DNA of 64,000 bases from Leptospira wolffii serovar Khorat str. Khorat-H2 (GCF_000306115.2 NZ_AKWX02000007.1:186001-250000), one strand, 5' to 3'; positions 49,738 through 59,894 are shown, counted from the stretch's first letter. Program-made: numbers and translations. Notes: generated from the letters alone by a model not told the origin.

Positions 49738-50564
49738 CTCGGGACTCCTTGGAATTCGTCCCTTTCCCGGTACATTTTGTCGATTTCGGGGAATTTTTCG
49801 TAATACGCTCTTAAAAAGTACAATCCGTAGGGAGGAAGCGTGGTGCCCGCGATCGTTCTGTCTTTGGAGGAAAGTACTTTCAATATATTCGTCTCTTTGC
49901 GCTTCTGTATCGCAATTTCGAAAAGCGTTCCGGTCAATATCCGGATCATATTATGCAGGAATCCGTTCGCCTTGATCTTCAAGCGGAAAAGCCCCGGTTC
50001 CTCTACGCTTTCTTCCAGGCTTGCATCGTAAATGACCCGAGTCGTAGTCCTTCGGTTCCTCATCGAAGTGGCTTTGGCCAGGCTTCGAAAATCGTGCTCA
50101 CCTTTTAATAGTTCCAGTTCTTCTCTTAAGCGGGAAACGTCAATCCGATGTTGGGACCAGAAGGCTCTGTTTTTCCAAACGGGACGCGGAAATCTGGCGT
50201 TTAAGAGCAGATATTCATATTCTCTCGCAGTGCAGGAGAATTGGGAATTGAACTCTAAGGGAACTTCCGTGATTCCTTGGATGGACAGACCCCGGTCGGT
50301 GAGTGCATTCATGCCTAAAAGGAACTTGGAAAGATTTTGTATGGGAGTTTCGGTTTTGAAATTTACCACCATTCCTTTCGCATGTACACCCGTGTCCGTT
50401 CTGCCGGCACCCCAAATGCGTACGGATTTCTTTAATAGAATAGCGAGAGCCTTCTCCACTTCTTCCTGAACCGTGGGAGATTGTCTTTGGCTTTGGTATC
50501 CGAAGAATGCGCCCCCGTCGAATTCCAATAATAATGCGTAGTTTCTAGGATATTCTGTCGTCAT
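49734..50564 (-). CDS. truA: tRNA pseudouridine(38-40) synthase
   Basis: TruA converts uridines 38-40 of tRNA anticodon arms to pseudouridine. The 276-residue protein has YALLLEFDGGAFFGYQSQ, the catalytic Asp in GAGRTDTGVHAKGMVVNF, and the late HNMIRILTGTL. It has the usual length. It is the first gene of the operon, with the outer-membrane protein gene overlapping its stop by 4 bases, an odd functional pairing. Confidence 0.94.
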   Translation of the reverse strand: MTTEYPRNYALLLEFDGGAFFGYQSQRQSPTVQEEVEKALAILLKKSVRIWGAGRTDTGVHAKGMVVNFKTETPIQNLSKFLLGMNALTDRGLSIQGITEVPLEFNSQFSCTAREYEYLLLNARFPRPVWKNRAFWSQHRIDVSRLREELELLKGEHDFRSLAKATSMRNRRTTTRVIYDASLEESVEEPGLFRLKIKANGFLHNMIRILTGTLFEIAIQKRKETNILKVLSSKDRTIAGTTLPPYGLYFLRAYYEKFPEIDKMYRERDEFQGVPR

Positions 50565-50653
50565 CGTATTCTAAAAATCTAATCCTAGAGTCCGAAGGCG
50601 GTTCGGAGAGAAGGGAACGCGGTAAGGGAAGAAGGAGCCGAAATGCAACGGGC

Positions 50654-51535
50654 CTATTTTTCTCCGCCCATCTCTTCGATGATTTTATTGTACTCGTCGT
50701 AGAGTTCCTTGGCCATGTCTATGATCACGGAAGGTTTGGATTTGGAGGCCTTTCCGGAACCGTAGAGTCTGGAAAGAGTTCTCTTAGCACGGATGAGAAG
50801 GTTCAATTTGGAAGCCGCGTCGGAGGCGAGTTCTTCCTTGAATTTCATGGTAAGATAGGCGGAAAGATAAATGACTCCGTCGAAACCCCAGTTCTTGTCC
50901 GTATCCGGACCTAAAAGATAGGAAGCCGCGTCTACGGGTTCGGAACCGGATTGCATGATCTCCATGGTGTCCGTGTACCAACCTGCCGATTTTTGGTAGA
51001 GAAGGTCTCGGATCTTGTCGTAGCCCATCCCTGGAAATTCGGCATTCACATCGTCGAAATACCAGGCGCCGCGTACCGCGCAGACCGCTTTTTTAGGAGT
51101 AGGAGCTACCGTAACCTTTCTGGCTTGGTAGCATTCGATGGCTAGTAGATAAGATGCTGCTCCCAGGATCAGATTTCTATCCTGGTAAAAATCGGTAGGT
51201 CCCATGATGGACTCTATGTTTTTACGTCTGCTCTCCGCGGATTCTCTCAATTTTGCGAGTTCATCCGCATCTAAAGTAGACCAATCTTTAGAAAATGAAG
51301 TATAAAGACAACGGGGACAAACGCTCAGAACATAATCGTTGGGGGAAACTCTACCGAATTTTTTGTTTTTTTCGTATAAGCGACGTAATTCCTGGGTGAG
51401 TTTGCCTGCAATTAGCCTTCCTCCGCCTTGGAACATACTTTCCCTTTGGTGGACTTCGCTGCAAATCGGGCAAACGGTGTCCTCCTTATTCCGGAAGGAG
51501 ATTTTCTTGCCTTGTGCGAGTGCGGTTGCTGTCAT
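50654..51535 (-). CDS. DUF2225 family protein
   Basis: The 293-residue protein starts (from the inner ATG) MTATALAQGKKISFRNKEDT and has a likely zinc site of paired cysteines: TVCPICSEVH near residue 22 and VCPRCLYTSFSKDW near residue 72. This CPxC...CPxC layout followed by helical TPR-like segments (LAIECYQARKV, AAYLTM-like) is that of DUF2225, a family of unknown function in Firmicutes and spirochetes. The frame opens 15 codons earlier at a GTG, but the extra part has no match. It stands alone. Confidence 0.75.
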   Translation of the reverse strand: MTATALAQGKKISFRNKEDTVCPICSEVHQRESMFQGGGRLIAGKLTQELRRLYEKNKKFGRVSPNDYVLSVCPRCLYTSFSKDWSTLDADELAKLRESAESRRKNIESIMGPTDFYQDRNLILGAASYLLAIECYQARKVTVAPTPKKAVCAVRGAWYFDDVNAEFPGMGYDKIRDLLYQKSAGWYTDTMEIMQSGSEPVDAASYLLGPDTDKNWGFDGVIYLSAYLTMKFKEELASDAASKLNLLIRAKRTLSRLYGSGKASKSKPSVIIDMAKELYDEYNKIIEEMGGEK

Positions 51536-51670
51536 AAGAAGAATTTCGGGAAAAATCGTCCCGAAAGCGTCAATTCTCACCGTATTCTAACCGATAGACT
51601 AAGAAGAAAAGCACGATTTTCGGGTTGAACCCGGTCTCCCAAGGGGAGATGGTAAGGAAAAGGTCCGCCA

Positions 51671-52777
51671 ATGAAAAAATTGATCGTTTTCATGATCGCG
51701 ATGTTAGTCGCCCCAGCTCTATTACACGGCGAAGCCGTTTCTATGAAATCGTACAAGAAGAGAATAGAGCTCTTAACTTATCTGCGAGCGATAGAACCTA
51801 TCGTTAAGAATTATCCTGGAGAAGCCAAGCAGGCGGCAGGAGGGCAGAATCAACAAAACCAAGCCCAAGCGGAAGGAGATCGGCTCGTAAAATATAAGGA
51901 GCTGAAGCGACTTTACCAAGAAGGGCTCCTGTATTTCTTCGAGGGCAACCATGTGAATTCCTACCGACGCTTCTTGGAAGCTCAGTTAGGAATGGAACTG
52001 CTTCTGGAAGAACTTTCCCAAGCGTATGTGGAGAGAACCGAAGAGATCCTTAAGACGGCCATCGAGAAAAAGAATCCGAATAATCCTACCGATAGGGCTC
52101 TCGTAGACATCTCCGTGGAATACGGTAAGAACAGTTATATCCGTGCGGACATCAAAGAAAATAGGGAAGCGCCTTTTACTCGCAGAATGTATAATCCGAG
52201 AGAATTCCACTATGTGGTGAACAAATACACCATCGAGAAGAATATGGAACTCGGTTACCAATTCCTGGGCGAAGCTAAGGACGCTAGAAACAACGCGCTC
52301 AAGATAGAAAAACATTTGGAGAAACACCAGAAATTACAACCGGAGCATAGAAAGCACCGTATCGAAATGTATCTGGGAGCGATCGGACTCTGCCGCGACG
52401 CGAGAGCCAACGCCATGAATATCTTCAAACTCAAATATCCTTATGACAATTACTATCTGCAAAGATCGGATGCCAAGACCGAAGAGCTCAAAAACGAGTT
52501 AGGAGACACTACTCCTGCGGAAGTGGTCTCCGTAGAAGGCGTAACTTACGATTTCTCCACCAACCCTCTTGTGAGAACCGACGCTCGCATGAGCCCGGTG
52601 TTCGATAAGAGAATTCCGGACGATTATCGTAGAGACGCAGTGGATATACTCGGAAGGGTCTATGACGAAGAAGTGGATAATAAACTCTATCTGCGCTGGG
52701 ATGCGGAAACCCGTAAGAAACTACTGGGAGACAAAAAGCCGCCGGGAAGTAAGAAATCCCAAGCGCCTGCAAAATAA
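51671..52777 (+). CDS. exported charged helical protein of unknown function
   Basis: The 368-residue protein has a clean signal peptide (residues 1-20, MIAMLVAPALLHGEA). The mature part is strongly charged and helical, with a Gln/Asn/Ala-rich stretch at about 57-68 and TPR-like pieces (GLLYFFEGNHVNSYRRFLEA, LGYQFLGEAKDARNNALKIE, YLGAIGLCRDARANAMNIF). The end is Lys/Pro-rich. No lipobox. I do not recognise a family; a periplasmic scaffold is possible. It is a single gene followed by a strong terminator. Confidence 0.7.
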   Translation: MKKLIVFMIAMLVAPALLHGEAVSMKSYKKRIELLTYLRAIEPIVKNYPGEAKQAAGGQNQQNQAQAEGDRLVKYKELKRLYQEGLLYFFEGNHVNSYRRFLEAQLGMELLLEELSQAYVERTEEILKTAIEKKNPNNPTDRALVDISVEYGKNSYIRADIKENREAPFTRRMYNPREFHYVVNKYTIEKNMELGYQFLGEAKDARNNALKIEKHLEKHQKLQPEHRKHRIEMYLGAIGLCRDARANAMNIFKLKYPYDNYYLQRSDAKTEELKNELGDTTPAEVVSVEGVTYDFSTNPLVRTDARMSPVFDKRIPDDYRRDAVDILGRVYDEEVDNKLYLRWDAETRKKLLGDKKPPGSKKSQAPAK

Positions 52778-52794
52778 ATAAGTAGGTTGCGAAG

Positions 52795-52831
52795 AAAGCC
52801 GGTCCTTACGACCGGCTTTTTTATTTCTTAG
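52795..52831 (+). terminator. intrinsic terminator
   Basis: AAAGCCGGTC (52795-52804) pairs with GACCGGCTTT (52810-52819) around CTTAC, giving ten perfect pairs; TTTTTTATTTCTT follows. It ends the exported-protein gene 17 bases after its stop. Confidence 0.93.
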
Positions 52832-52999
52832 GCTTCGAGCGAACGATGTATGTTATGGGAAGGTTTGGAAATTTCTTAACTCGGATGTCGAATGTTCGCG
52901 TTCTAATTTTACGATTCCGTCTTGGAATTCATTCTTCGTAACACCGTCTCTTTAGAAATTGCTTTCCCAAACTGCAGGAGTACCGAAGGATAGCCTTGC

Positions 53000-53797
53000 A
53001 TGAGTCCTTTTAAGTTTTTGGAAAGCCGTCTCGGCAGATTCTCCAAAGCATACCGCAAGCTTGTCTTAAAAACCTATTTGGTAACGCTCTGGCTGGTTCT
53101 TACCAGCGCCTTTCCCGCTATGATAGTCGGGATCTTTTACGCAATCATCGGAAATCGTTCCAAGCAATACTCCGCCTTACTAAAAGGTTCGCGTATCTGG
53201 GGGAGAAAAGTGATTTCCATGACCCGGACGGAATTGGTTCTAAAAAACGAGATCCAAGTTCCTGAGACAGGTCATATGATCTTTTTAAACCATGTGAACG
53301 AGATCGACTTCCCTTACGATTGTTTGGTCGTGAGCAGACCCTATTTGGCGAACCAGGTAATTAAGAAAACCTTAGTCGCTTACTGGTGGATGAAGGCCAT
53401 GGGATCCCAGGTGTTTGATACAAGTAAGGCCACTACGATCGCAGTATCCGTGCGTAACGTATTGAAGGGTCTCTCTACCACGTCTTATATCGTTTATCCG
53501 GAAGGTCATAATTCCTACTCCGAGATTATTCAGCCTATGCAAAAGGGGATGATCAAGCTCGCTTATGAGAACAAGATCCCTGTGGTAGTGATTCTAAAAT
53601 CCGGTATCACACGATATCAGACGGAACCTATGTACACGAAAGTAGGATACAAGATGATCGGCAGATACGAACCTTGGTCCTACGAATCTTGGGAGAGTTT
53701 CCGCGATTTCCTTTACGAGACCATGAGTCGGGAAAAGATTCTACTCGACGAGGAGATCGGAACCGTAAGAGAACCCCAAGTAGCCGGCAAAAAGTGA
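53000..53797 (+). CDS. 1-acyl-glycerol-3-phosphate acyltransferase family
   Basis: The 265-residue protein has one or two N-terminal hydrophobic segments (residues 25-50, TYLVTLWLVLTSAFPAMIVG) and the PlsC motifs: NHVNEIDFPYD with His and Asp in the HX4D spacing, and YPEGHNSYSE as the binding motif (usual FPEGTRS). It should transfer an acyl chain to a glycerophosphate or similar acceptor at the inner membrane. Its stop overlaps the biotin carboxylase start by 4 bases, so lipid acylation and carboxylation are coupled here. Confidence 0.82.
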   Translation: MSPFKFLESRLGRFSKAYRKLVLKTYLVTLWLVLTSAFPAMIVGIFYAIIGNRSKQYSALLKGSRIWGRKVISMTRTELVLKNEIQVPETGHMIFLNHVNEIDFPYDCLVVSRPYLANQVIKKTLVAYWWMKAMGSQVFDTSKATTIAVSVRNVLKGLSTTSYIVYPEGHNSYSEIIQPMQKGMIKLAYENKIPVVVILKSGITRYQTEPMYTKVGYKMIGRYEPWSYESWESFRDFLYETMSREKILLDEEIGTVREPQVAGKK

Positions 53798-55266
53798 TTC
53801 ATACTCTTCTAATCGCCAACAGGGGAGAAATCTCTCTTCGAATCCAAAGAACCTGCAAAAGACTCGGGATCAAAACCGTTGCCGTATATTCCGATGCGGA
53901 TAAGGACTCGCCATTCGTAAAATCGGCGGATTCTTCCTACTACATAGGAGAGTCCGAACCTTCCCGTTCTTATCTTTCCATTCCTAAAATTCTGGAAGCC
54001 GTAAAAGCTACCGGGGCAGATGCGGTGCATCCCGGATACGGATTCTTATCCGAAAAAACGGAATTCGCCCAAGCCCTGCAAAAGGAAGGGATTCTATTTT
54101 TAGGACCCAAACCGGAAACCGTGGACCTGATGGGAGACAAGATACGTTCTCGTATCGCTATGGAGAAGGCAGGCGTTCCCGTAGTTCCGGGATATGACGG
54201 AGATACCCAGGACAAGAACGTACTTCTTTCCGAAGCCAAACGAATCGGATTTCCAGTGATGGTCAAGGCCAGCGCCGGAGGAGGCGGAAAGGGAATGAAG
54301 CGGGTCTTCTCCGAAGAGGAGTTCCTGCCCGCTTTAGAATCCGCTCAAAGGGAAGCGGGAAATGCTTTCGGAGATTCCAGAGTCTTCTTGGAAAAGTATA
54401 TTATAAATCCTAGACATATAGAGGTTCAGGTATTCGGAGATTCCAAGGGGAATACGATCCATCTATTCGAAAGAGAATGTTCCATCCAAAGAAGACACCA
54501 GAAAGTGGTGGAGGAATCTCCCGCTCCTAATCTTTCTCCGGATATTAAAAAAAGAATCTGCGAGGTGGCGGTAAAGGCGGCCTCTTCCATCGGTTATTTA
54601 GGGGCCGGCACCGTGGAATTCATTTTGGGAGAGGACGGTTCCTTCTATTTTCTGGAAATGAATACCCGCTTGCAAGTAGAGCATCCTGTCACCGAATCGG
54701 TGACCGGATACGATTTGGTGGAATGGCAGATACGTATCGCGGAGAATAAGACTCTTACCGAATTGACCGGAGGAAAATCTCCGGAGCAAAAGGGTCATTC
54801 CATAGAAGTTAGGCTCTATGCGGAGGATCCTGAAAACGAATTCTTACCTTCTATCGGAAAGATTGAACTCGCCAGATTTCCGGAGGACGTTGGTATACGT
54901 GTGGATTCCGGAGTCGTTTCGGGTTCCGAGGTCTCCCTGTATTACGACCCCATGCTTGCCAAATTGATAGGGATCGGTAAGGACAGGACCGAGGCTCTCA
55001 AGAATCTGGTATCCGCGTTGGAAGAGACCGTGATTTTCGGTCCGATCACCAACTTGAATTATCTGAAAGGAATATTAGAACATCCTGAATTTATAAAGGG
55101 TAAAACGGATACCCATTTCTTGGAACGCCATAAGATAGAATGGGAAGCTCCGGGAGAGGAAAAGGAGGCTTTAGCTAAGGCCGCTTCCTTTCTGGCGTCG
55201 CGACAGGTGAAGGCCGCTTCCGTTTGGGACGTTTTAGGCGCCGAATCTCTATGGGGGAATCCATGA
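53794..55266 (+). CDS. biotin carboxylase subunit of an acyl-CoA carboxylase
   Basis: A 490-residue ATP-grasp enzyme that carboxylates biotin with bicarbonate. The frame is open to 53674, but the family N-terminus LLIANRGEISLRIQRTCKRLG starts at the GTG at 53794. Visible landmarks are HPGYGFLSEK, the ATP loop GGGGKGMKRVF, ERECSIQRRHQKVVEE and MNTRLQVEHPVTE. It precedes its separate biotin carrier, with which it overlaps by 4 bases. A carboxyltransferase subunit is not present here. The sequence fits the acetyl-/propionyl-CoA carboxylase alpha chain, split in two. Confidence 0.9.
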   Translation: MIHTLLIANRGEISLRIQRTCKRLGIKTVAVYSDADKDSPFVKSADSSYYIGESEPSRSYLSIPKILEAVKATGADAVHPGYGFLSEKTEFAQALQKEGILFLGPKPETVDLMGDKIRSRIAMEKAGVPVVPGYDGDTQDKNVLLSEAKRIGFPVMVKASAGGGGKGMKRVFSEEEFLPALESAQREAGNAFGDSRVFLEKYIINPRHIEVQVFGDSKGNTIHLFERECSIQRRHQKVVEESPAPNLSPDIKKRICEVAVKAASSIGYLGAGTVEFILGEDGSFYFLEMNTRLQVEHPVTESVTGYDLVEWQIRIAENKTLTELTGGKSPEQKGHSIEVRLYAEDPENEFLPSIGKIELARFPEDVGIRVDSGVVSGSEVSLYYDPMLAKLIGIGKDRTEALKNLVSALEETVIFGPITNLNYLKGILEHPEFIKGKTDTHFLERHKIEWEAPGEEKEALAKAASFLASRQVKAASVWDVLGAESLWGNP

Positions 55267-55739
55267 GCCGTTTCTACAGACTTCGCTTGAAGGAAAAAGA
55301 ATACGCAGTGGAGCTGGGAGATATTTCTTCCAGAATATTCGATCCTGAAAACGGATGGGAGTCTATACTGACTCATTATAGCTGGACCAAAGAGAAGGAA
55401 GGTCATTATTCTCTGCCGGACGGATCTCTCGCCTTGGTGAAAAGCGGCAAACTATACATCCATACCCGAGGCAAGACTTTCCAATTCGTATTGAAAGGAA
55501 AGGATTCGGTCAGCGGAGAAGCCGCTCAGTTCGAAATCAAAAGCCCCATGCCGGGTAAGATCATCAAGATGGAAGTGAAGAAGGGCGACAAGGTCCGTAA
55601 GGGACAAACTCTTGCGGTGGTGGAAGCCATGAAGATGGAGCATGCCTTGAAGTCCGGATTGGATGCGGAAGTGGAGGAAATTCTATCTTCTCCGGGAGAG
55701 ATAGTTTCCCAGGATCAAATGCTTCTGAAACTCCGTTGA
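55263..55739 (+). CDS. biotin carboxyl carrier protein
   Basis: The 158-residue protein ends in a biotinyl domain (about residues 88-158): FEIKSPMPGKIIKMEVKKGD and the biotin site EAMKMEHAL with Lys124. The first 85 residues are beta-rich without a known name; they may be the BT-like contact of split carboxylases. The ATG at 55263 overlaps the carboxylase stop; the frame opens 13 codons earlier. Together with the upstream gene it makes one holo-subunit. Confidence 0.9.
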   Translation: MSRFYRLRLKEKEYAVELGDISSRIFDPENGWESILTHYSWTKEKEGHYSLPDGSLALVKSGKLYIHTRGKTFQFVLKGKDSVSGEAAQFEIKSPMPGKIIKMEVKKGDKVRKGQTLAVVEAMKMEHALKSGLDAEVEEILSSPGEIVSQDQMLLKLR

Positions 55740-55880
55740 TTTTTTACTGTATCCATTCCGAACAACGTTTCGATTTCAATAGCATTAAATTTTTTACCGT
55801 TATTTCGAACGATTGATTTGGAAAGTTTTTGACTTAGAATGTACCGACCCTAGTTGGAGTGGAAAGGTTCCGGAATAAAT

Positions 55881-55908
55881 TTGACATCGCTTCTCACCCT
55901 ATTATAAC
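55881..55908 (+). promoter_or_regulatory. sigma-70-type promoter of the Omp85-like gene
   Basis: TTGACA at 55881-55886 and TATAAC at 55903-55908 are 16 bases apart, one of the best matches in the window. The expected start of transcription is near 55915, giving a leader of about 25 bases before the ATG at 55941. Confidence 0.65.
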
Positions 55909-55940
55909 TTGCGAATTCCATAGAAAAATCGGGTTTTTGC

Positions 55941-57482
55941 ATGAAGCATTTCCTCAATACTTTGGGCTTGTTTGCTATATTGGCCTTAGTATTCACAAAC
56001 CAAGCAACCGCTGATAGTGTGATCGACGGTTGCGAGAAACCGCCGGAACGAAAAGATCTTCCGTTTTACATCAGCCAGCAAAGACAACTTTGTAAGAAGG
56101 ATCTGGAAAAGAAGAAGGAGGGTTGGTTCCCCACAGGACTTCCTCTTTTGAATTCCGACCCGAATACGGGCGTAGGTTACGGAGTTCGTGTATTCGCATA
56201 TAATAATGGGACCAAAGACGATCCGTTCTTCGAATATACTCCTTATAAATTCAGAATTTATGCGCAGTATTTCAATACCACCAAACAGCGCCAATACCAG
56301 GATATCGCTTTCGATGCTCCTTATGTGTTCGGTACCCAATGGAGATTGAGAGGAGAGGCGGTCTACGACGCGAACCCGAACACTCTGTTTTTCGGTTTGG
56401 GAGAAAATTCTCTTCAGACTCTTAGCTACCATGACCGCGGACAATCCGGAGGGGACGTTTTTACCAACTCTACTTTCGATGCGCAGCAAAGAAACTTAGC
56501 TTACCAAAGACCGGGAGGCCCTGGGGATCCGGTAATGATCAACGGAGGCGTATACAGCGGCTTCCAATCGCAGAACGGATTCAATGTCACCAATACGATG
56601 TACAATCGGTATAATTTGATTTCTCCGACTGCCAACTTGAGCGGTGAGAGATCTTACGTGGGAGGAACGGTTCGACTCGTAGCTGGCTTACGCGTTTCTC
56701 AAAATATAGTGCGTTCCTTCGACGGAACCCTAGTGAGAGCGACCAGTCCCATTCTAGACGGAGCTCCGGAGAACACCGCAGAGTCCGCGTTGAATGGAAC
56801 CGGACAAGCCTTCAACGGGACCACTAAAATCACGGAAGATCATAATGCCGGAAAGATTCTAGGTTATCACGGCGGTATCGTGAATACTCTCCGCTTGGGT
56901 CTCGTATACGATACCCGGGATTTGGAACCGGATCCCAACCAGGGCGTATTCTTGGAAGCCACGTATGAAAAATCCGCTAAAACCATCGGATCTAATTTCG
57001 ATTATAGTAAATACTTCGCTCAGGGAAAATTCTTCTGGAGCCCGTTTCCTAAAGTATTCGACAAATTGGTACTTGCAGGAAGAGGCGGGATCTCTCTTAC
57101 CGAGGGGGACGCACCATTTTTCGAATATAGAAACATGTGGGGAACCGAAGGAGTCATCTCCGGTTTAGGAGGTCGTACCACATTAAGAGGTTATAAACAG
57201 GACCGCTTCGTAGGCCGAACCATGGGTTGGGGTAATATCGAACTTCGTTGGAAATTCGCTCAGTTCACGGTTCTTGGGCAGCATTTTGCCTTGAATTTGG
57301 TGCCTTTTATCGATTTCGGCCGAGTCTGGGACGACGAACATAAGGTCAATCTGAAGGATTATAAGTATTCCAAAGGGATCGGATTTAGGATAGCATGGAA
57401 CCAAACCACGATTATCATTCTGGATTACGCGGTTTCTAGAGAAGACAAGCAGTTGTTCATCAACTTCAATCACGCATTCTAA
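55941..57482 (+). CDS. Omp85-like outer-membrane barrel without POTRA domains
   Basis: A 513-residue exported protein (signal peptide about residues 1-24, ending ATA) that begins its barrel almost directly: [19 protein letters not shown]. Strands of alternating pattern run to the C-terminal [31 protein letters not shown] and [11 protein letters not shown] are the Omp85/surface-antigen signatures. No POTRA repeats precede it, and a segment rich in Asn and Gly (about 170-290) lies in a long loop. It resembles the D15-type barrels of unknown partner rather than BamA. A DUF1566 lipoprotein gene follows after 9 bases. Confidence 0.85.
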   Translation: MKHFLNTLGLFAILALVFTNQATADSVIDGCEKPPERKDLPFYISQQRQLCKKDLEKKKEGWFPTGLPLLNSDPNTGVGYGVRVFAYNNGTKDDPFFEYTPYKFRIYAQYFNTTKQRQYQDIAFDAPYVFGTQWRLRGEAVYDANPNTLFFGLGENSLQTLSYHDRGQSGGDVFTNSTFDAQQRNLAYQRPGGPGDPVMINGGVYSGFQSQNGFNVTNTMYNRYNLISPTANLSGERSYVGGTVRLVAGLRVSQNIVRSFDGTLVRATSPILDGAPENTAESALNGTGQAFNGTTKITEDHNAGKILGYHGGIVNTLRLGLVYDTRDLEPDPNQGVFLEATYEKSAKTIGSNFDYSKYFAQGKFFWSPFPKVFDKLVLAGRGGISLTEGDAPFFEYRNMWGTEGVISGLGGRTTLRGYKQDRFVGRTMGWGNIELRWKFAQFTVLGQHFALNLVPFIDFGRVWDDEHKVNLKDYKYSKGIGFRIAWNQTTIIILDYAVSREDKQLFINFNHAF

Positions 57483-57491
57483 GGAGAGGTC

Positions 57492-58175
57492 ATGAAAAGA
57501 ATATTTCGAAATACAAACATAGTATCGCTTCTCCTTTTGGCATCGTTAGTGTTGAATTGCGAAGAGAAGTTGGATCATAATAAATACGGTTTTGCGCCGG
57601 AAGACGATAACCAGCTGATAGCCGGAGCGCTCTTCTTCCAGAATTTTATCCCGAATAGCGACGGAACGGTCTTGGACATGACGAGTGGTCGTATGTGGAA
57701 GATCTGTAGCCAAGGTCAGGTATTCGTAGGAACTGCGAGTTCGTATAGTTGCCGCGGCGTGAGCGGTGGCGTCTCGAATCCTGCGAGCTACGGAGCGAAG
57801 GAATTGCAGTATTGCAATGTGGACTTAGCGTCCTGCAATACATTAGGACTTCCTCAAACACTTACGAACGTATCACCGATATCGGTTGCTGGTAGTTCGG
57901 AGGCTTACGATTCTTGTGCGAACGATAATACGGGAGGGCACACGGATTGGCGAGTAGCGAGCTTTCTTGAGTTGAAATATTTGAGTTCGACGAGCCGTAA
58001 CTTTCTAATACTGAAATTTCCTGACACGATAGAGGATTTTTATTGGAGTTCTACGGCGAACGAGCAAGACGTAACGACGAAGACAGCGCGAGCGGTATCG
58101 TTTGGTAGGGATCGTTTTGGAGAAGATGAAAGCTTTTCTAAAACCAGTCGTTATTTCGTGAGGTGCATTCGCTAA
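57492..58175 (+). CDS. Lcl-like DUF1566 lipoprotein
   Basis: The 227-residue product has a spirochete lipobox LASLVLNC (Cys23), then a DUF1566/Lcl domain: TVLDMTSGRMWKICSQGQ, CNVDLASCNTLG and, near the end, GGHTDWRVASFLELKYLSS, FYWSSTA and RYFVRCIR. Three or four Cys pairs may cross-link it. In Legionella the Lcl domain binds collagen or glycans, so a surface adhesin role is plausible but inferred. It is cotranscribed with the Omp85-like barrel 9 bases upstream, which might help expose it. Confidence 0.88.
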   Translation: MKRIFRNTNIVSLLLLASLVLNCEEKLDHNKYGFAPEDDNQLIAGALFFQNFIPNSDGTVLDMTSGRMWKICSQGQVFVGTASSYSCRGVSGGVSNPASYGAKELQYCNVDLASCNTLGLPQTLTNVSPISVAGSSEAYDSCANDNTGGHTDWRVASFLELKYLSSTSRNFLILKFPDTIEDFYWSSTANEQDVTTKTARAVSFGRDRFGEDESFSKTSRYFVRCIR

Positions 58176-58208
58176 CTTGCGCTTCTCTCGATACAAAACT
58201 CGCGCAAG
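58176..58208. repeat. inverted repeat after the DUF1566 gene
   Basis: CTTGCGC (58176-58182) and GCGCAAG (58202-58208) pair over a 19-base loop immediately after the stop codon. No T tract follows, so it is at best a weak terminator between the convergent lipoprotein and nadB genes. Confidence 0.4.
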
Positions 58209-58256
58209 AGAATAGGGGCGTTGTCCCGAGTCGGCGCGAAGTGCCATATCGAGGGG

Positions 58257-59873
58257 TCAGAGAGGCGCTTGCAAATCTCCGTGAACTAAATCGTTCCTGA
58301 GTACCGTATCGTGGCGGGAAGGGGAACGATTCTCCGGATAATCTGTGGAATAATGCAGTCCGCGACTTTCTTTTCTGGCGAGGGCGGAGCGGATGATAAG
58401 TTCTCCTACTAGGACCAGATTTCTCAGTTCCAATAACGGATTCGTTACGATGGTACGGTTATAATAATCTCTTACCTCATTATAGATCAGGTCCATTCTT
58501 CTCAGAGCTCTTTGCAGACGCAGATCCGATCGGACGATCCCCACATAGTTTGCCATGGTGTTCTTGATTTCGGAAAGATCATGAGAGATAAGAACCCATT
58601 CTTCCGTATTCGTGAGTCCTTCCTTATCCCAGGCAGGGATTTGATCGTGTTCCGGCAGGAAGTCCGGCGGATTTTTACCTATGTCCTGCGCGATCCGGTT
58701 GGAAAAGACGAGACATTCCAATAAGCTATTAGATGCGAGCCGGTTCCCCCCGTGAACTCCGGTGCAGGACGCCTCTCCGGCAGCATATAGATTTTCTATA
58801 TTTGTTTTTCCTAATAGATCGGTGGAGATCCCGCCGCACATGAAATGGGCCGCCGGAACCACCGGAATCGGATCCGTAGTGATGTCTATCCCTAGTTCCA
58901 GGCATTTTCCGTAAATGGAAGGGAAGGCGGTCCGGATTTCTTCCGCGGGTTTATGGGAAATGTCCAGCCATACGTGAGGCTGTCCGTTCTTCTTCATCTC
59001 TGCGTCTATGGCCCTTGCTACTATATCTCGTGTCGCCAGGTCTCCCATAGGATGGTATTTCTTCATGAACGGTTCTCCGTCCATAGTGAGAAGGACGGCG
59101 CCATTTCCTCGGACTGCTTCGGAGATAAGAAAGGATTCTCCCTTTTCGTGATACAGTGAAGTGGGATGGAATTGGTAGAATTCCATATTCTTGATTTCTG
59201 CGCCGGCACGGTAGGCGCAGGCTACTCCGTCCCCCGTAGCAATCTTCGGATTCGTGGTATGAGAATATACCTGTCCCGCTCCTCCGCTTGCGATTATCGT
59301 CTTTTTAGCGAGTATTGGGATGATCTCTCCCGTGTGATTGGAGAGAACATATGCTCCGAAGCATATGAGTCCCTTCTTCTTGAGGTGGTGAGGGGTGATC
59401 AGATCTACGACAGTATGGTATTCTAATATTCTGATATTAGGATTCTGTTTGACGATTTGTAGCAGCGTCTTCTCTATCTCGTGCCCGGTTCTATCGTGAG
59501 CGTGGACGATCCTATGTGTGCCGTGCCCGCCTTCCCTGTGGAGATCGAATTCTCCCTTCGGGTTCAGATTGAACGGTACTCCATATTCCAAGAGCTCTTT
59601 TACGAGAGGGGGGCCTTCTTTCACGAGGACACGGACCGCTTCCGGATCGCAAAGACCGGCCCCGGATTCCAGAGTATCCCTTACGTGATCCTCGAATTTA
59701 TCTCCCTCAGCGAAGACGGAAGCGATTCCACCTTGGGCATAATTCGTATTGGATTCATAATCCGATTTTTTGGTGACGATTACCGTTTCTCCGAAGGGAG
59801 AAAGTTTTAGAGCTTGGAAAAGGCCAGTGATCCCGCTGCCTATGACGAGAAAATCGGTTTTGATTCTTGGCAT
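58257..59873 (-). CDS. nadB: L-aspartate oxidase
   Basis: NadB oxidises aspartate to iminoaspartate with FAD, the first step of de novo NAD synthesis. The 538-residue protein starts [16 protein letters not shown] (FAD loop), then [13 protein letters not shown], the substrate site [31 protein letters not shown] and the closing [16 protein letters not shown] [20 protein letters not shown]. The length matches. nadA and nadC are not adjacent. The gene starts about 60 bases from the end of the S41 protease gene on the same strand. Confidence 0.95.
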   Translation of the reverse strand: MPRIKTDFLVIGSGITGLFQALKLSPFGETVIVTKKSDYESNTNYAQGGIASVFAEGDKFEDHVRDTLESGAGLCDPEAVRVLVKEGPPLVKELLEYGVPFNLNPKGEFDLHREGGHGTHRIVHAHDRTGHEIEKTLLQIVKQNPNIRILEYHTVVDLITPHHLKKKGLICFGAYVLSNHTGEIIPILAKKTIIASGGAGQVYSHTTNPKIATGDGVACAYRAGAEIKNMEFYQFHPTSLYHEKGESFLISEAVRGNGAVLLTMDGEPFMKKYHPMGDLATRDIVARAIDAEMKKNGQPHVWLDISHKPAEEIRTAFPSIYGKCLELGIDITTDPIPVVPAAHFMCGGISTDLLGKTNIENLYAAGEASCTGVHGGNRLASNSLLECLVFSNRIAQDIGKNPPDFLPEHDQIPAWDKEGLTNTEEWVLISHDLSEIKNTMANYVGIVRSDLRLQRALRRMDLIYNEVRDYYNRTIVTNPLLELRNLVLVGELIIRSALARKESRGLHYSTDYPENRSPSRHDTVLRNDLVHGDLQAPL

Positions 59874-59894
59874 CGTATCCTATGAGAATGCCGC

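Noticed and set aside
53674..53793. Longer start for the biotin carboxylase
   Set aside because: The extra residues are the shifted frame of the acyltransferase; the GTG at 53794 gives the family N-terminus.
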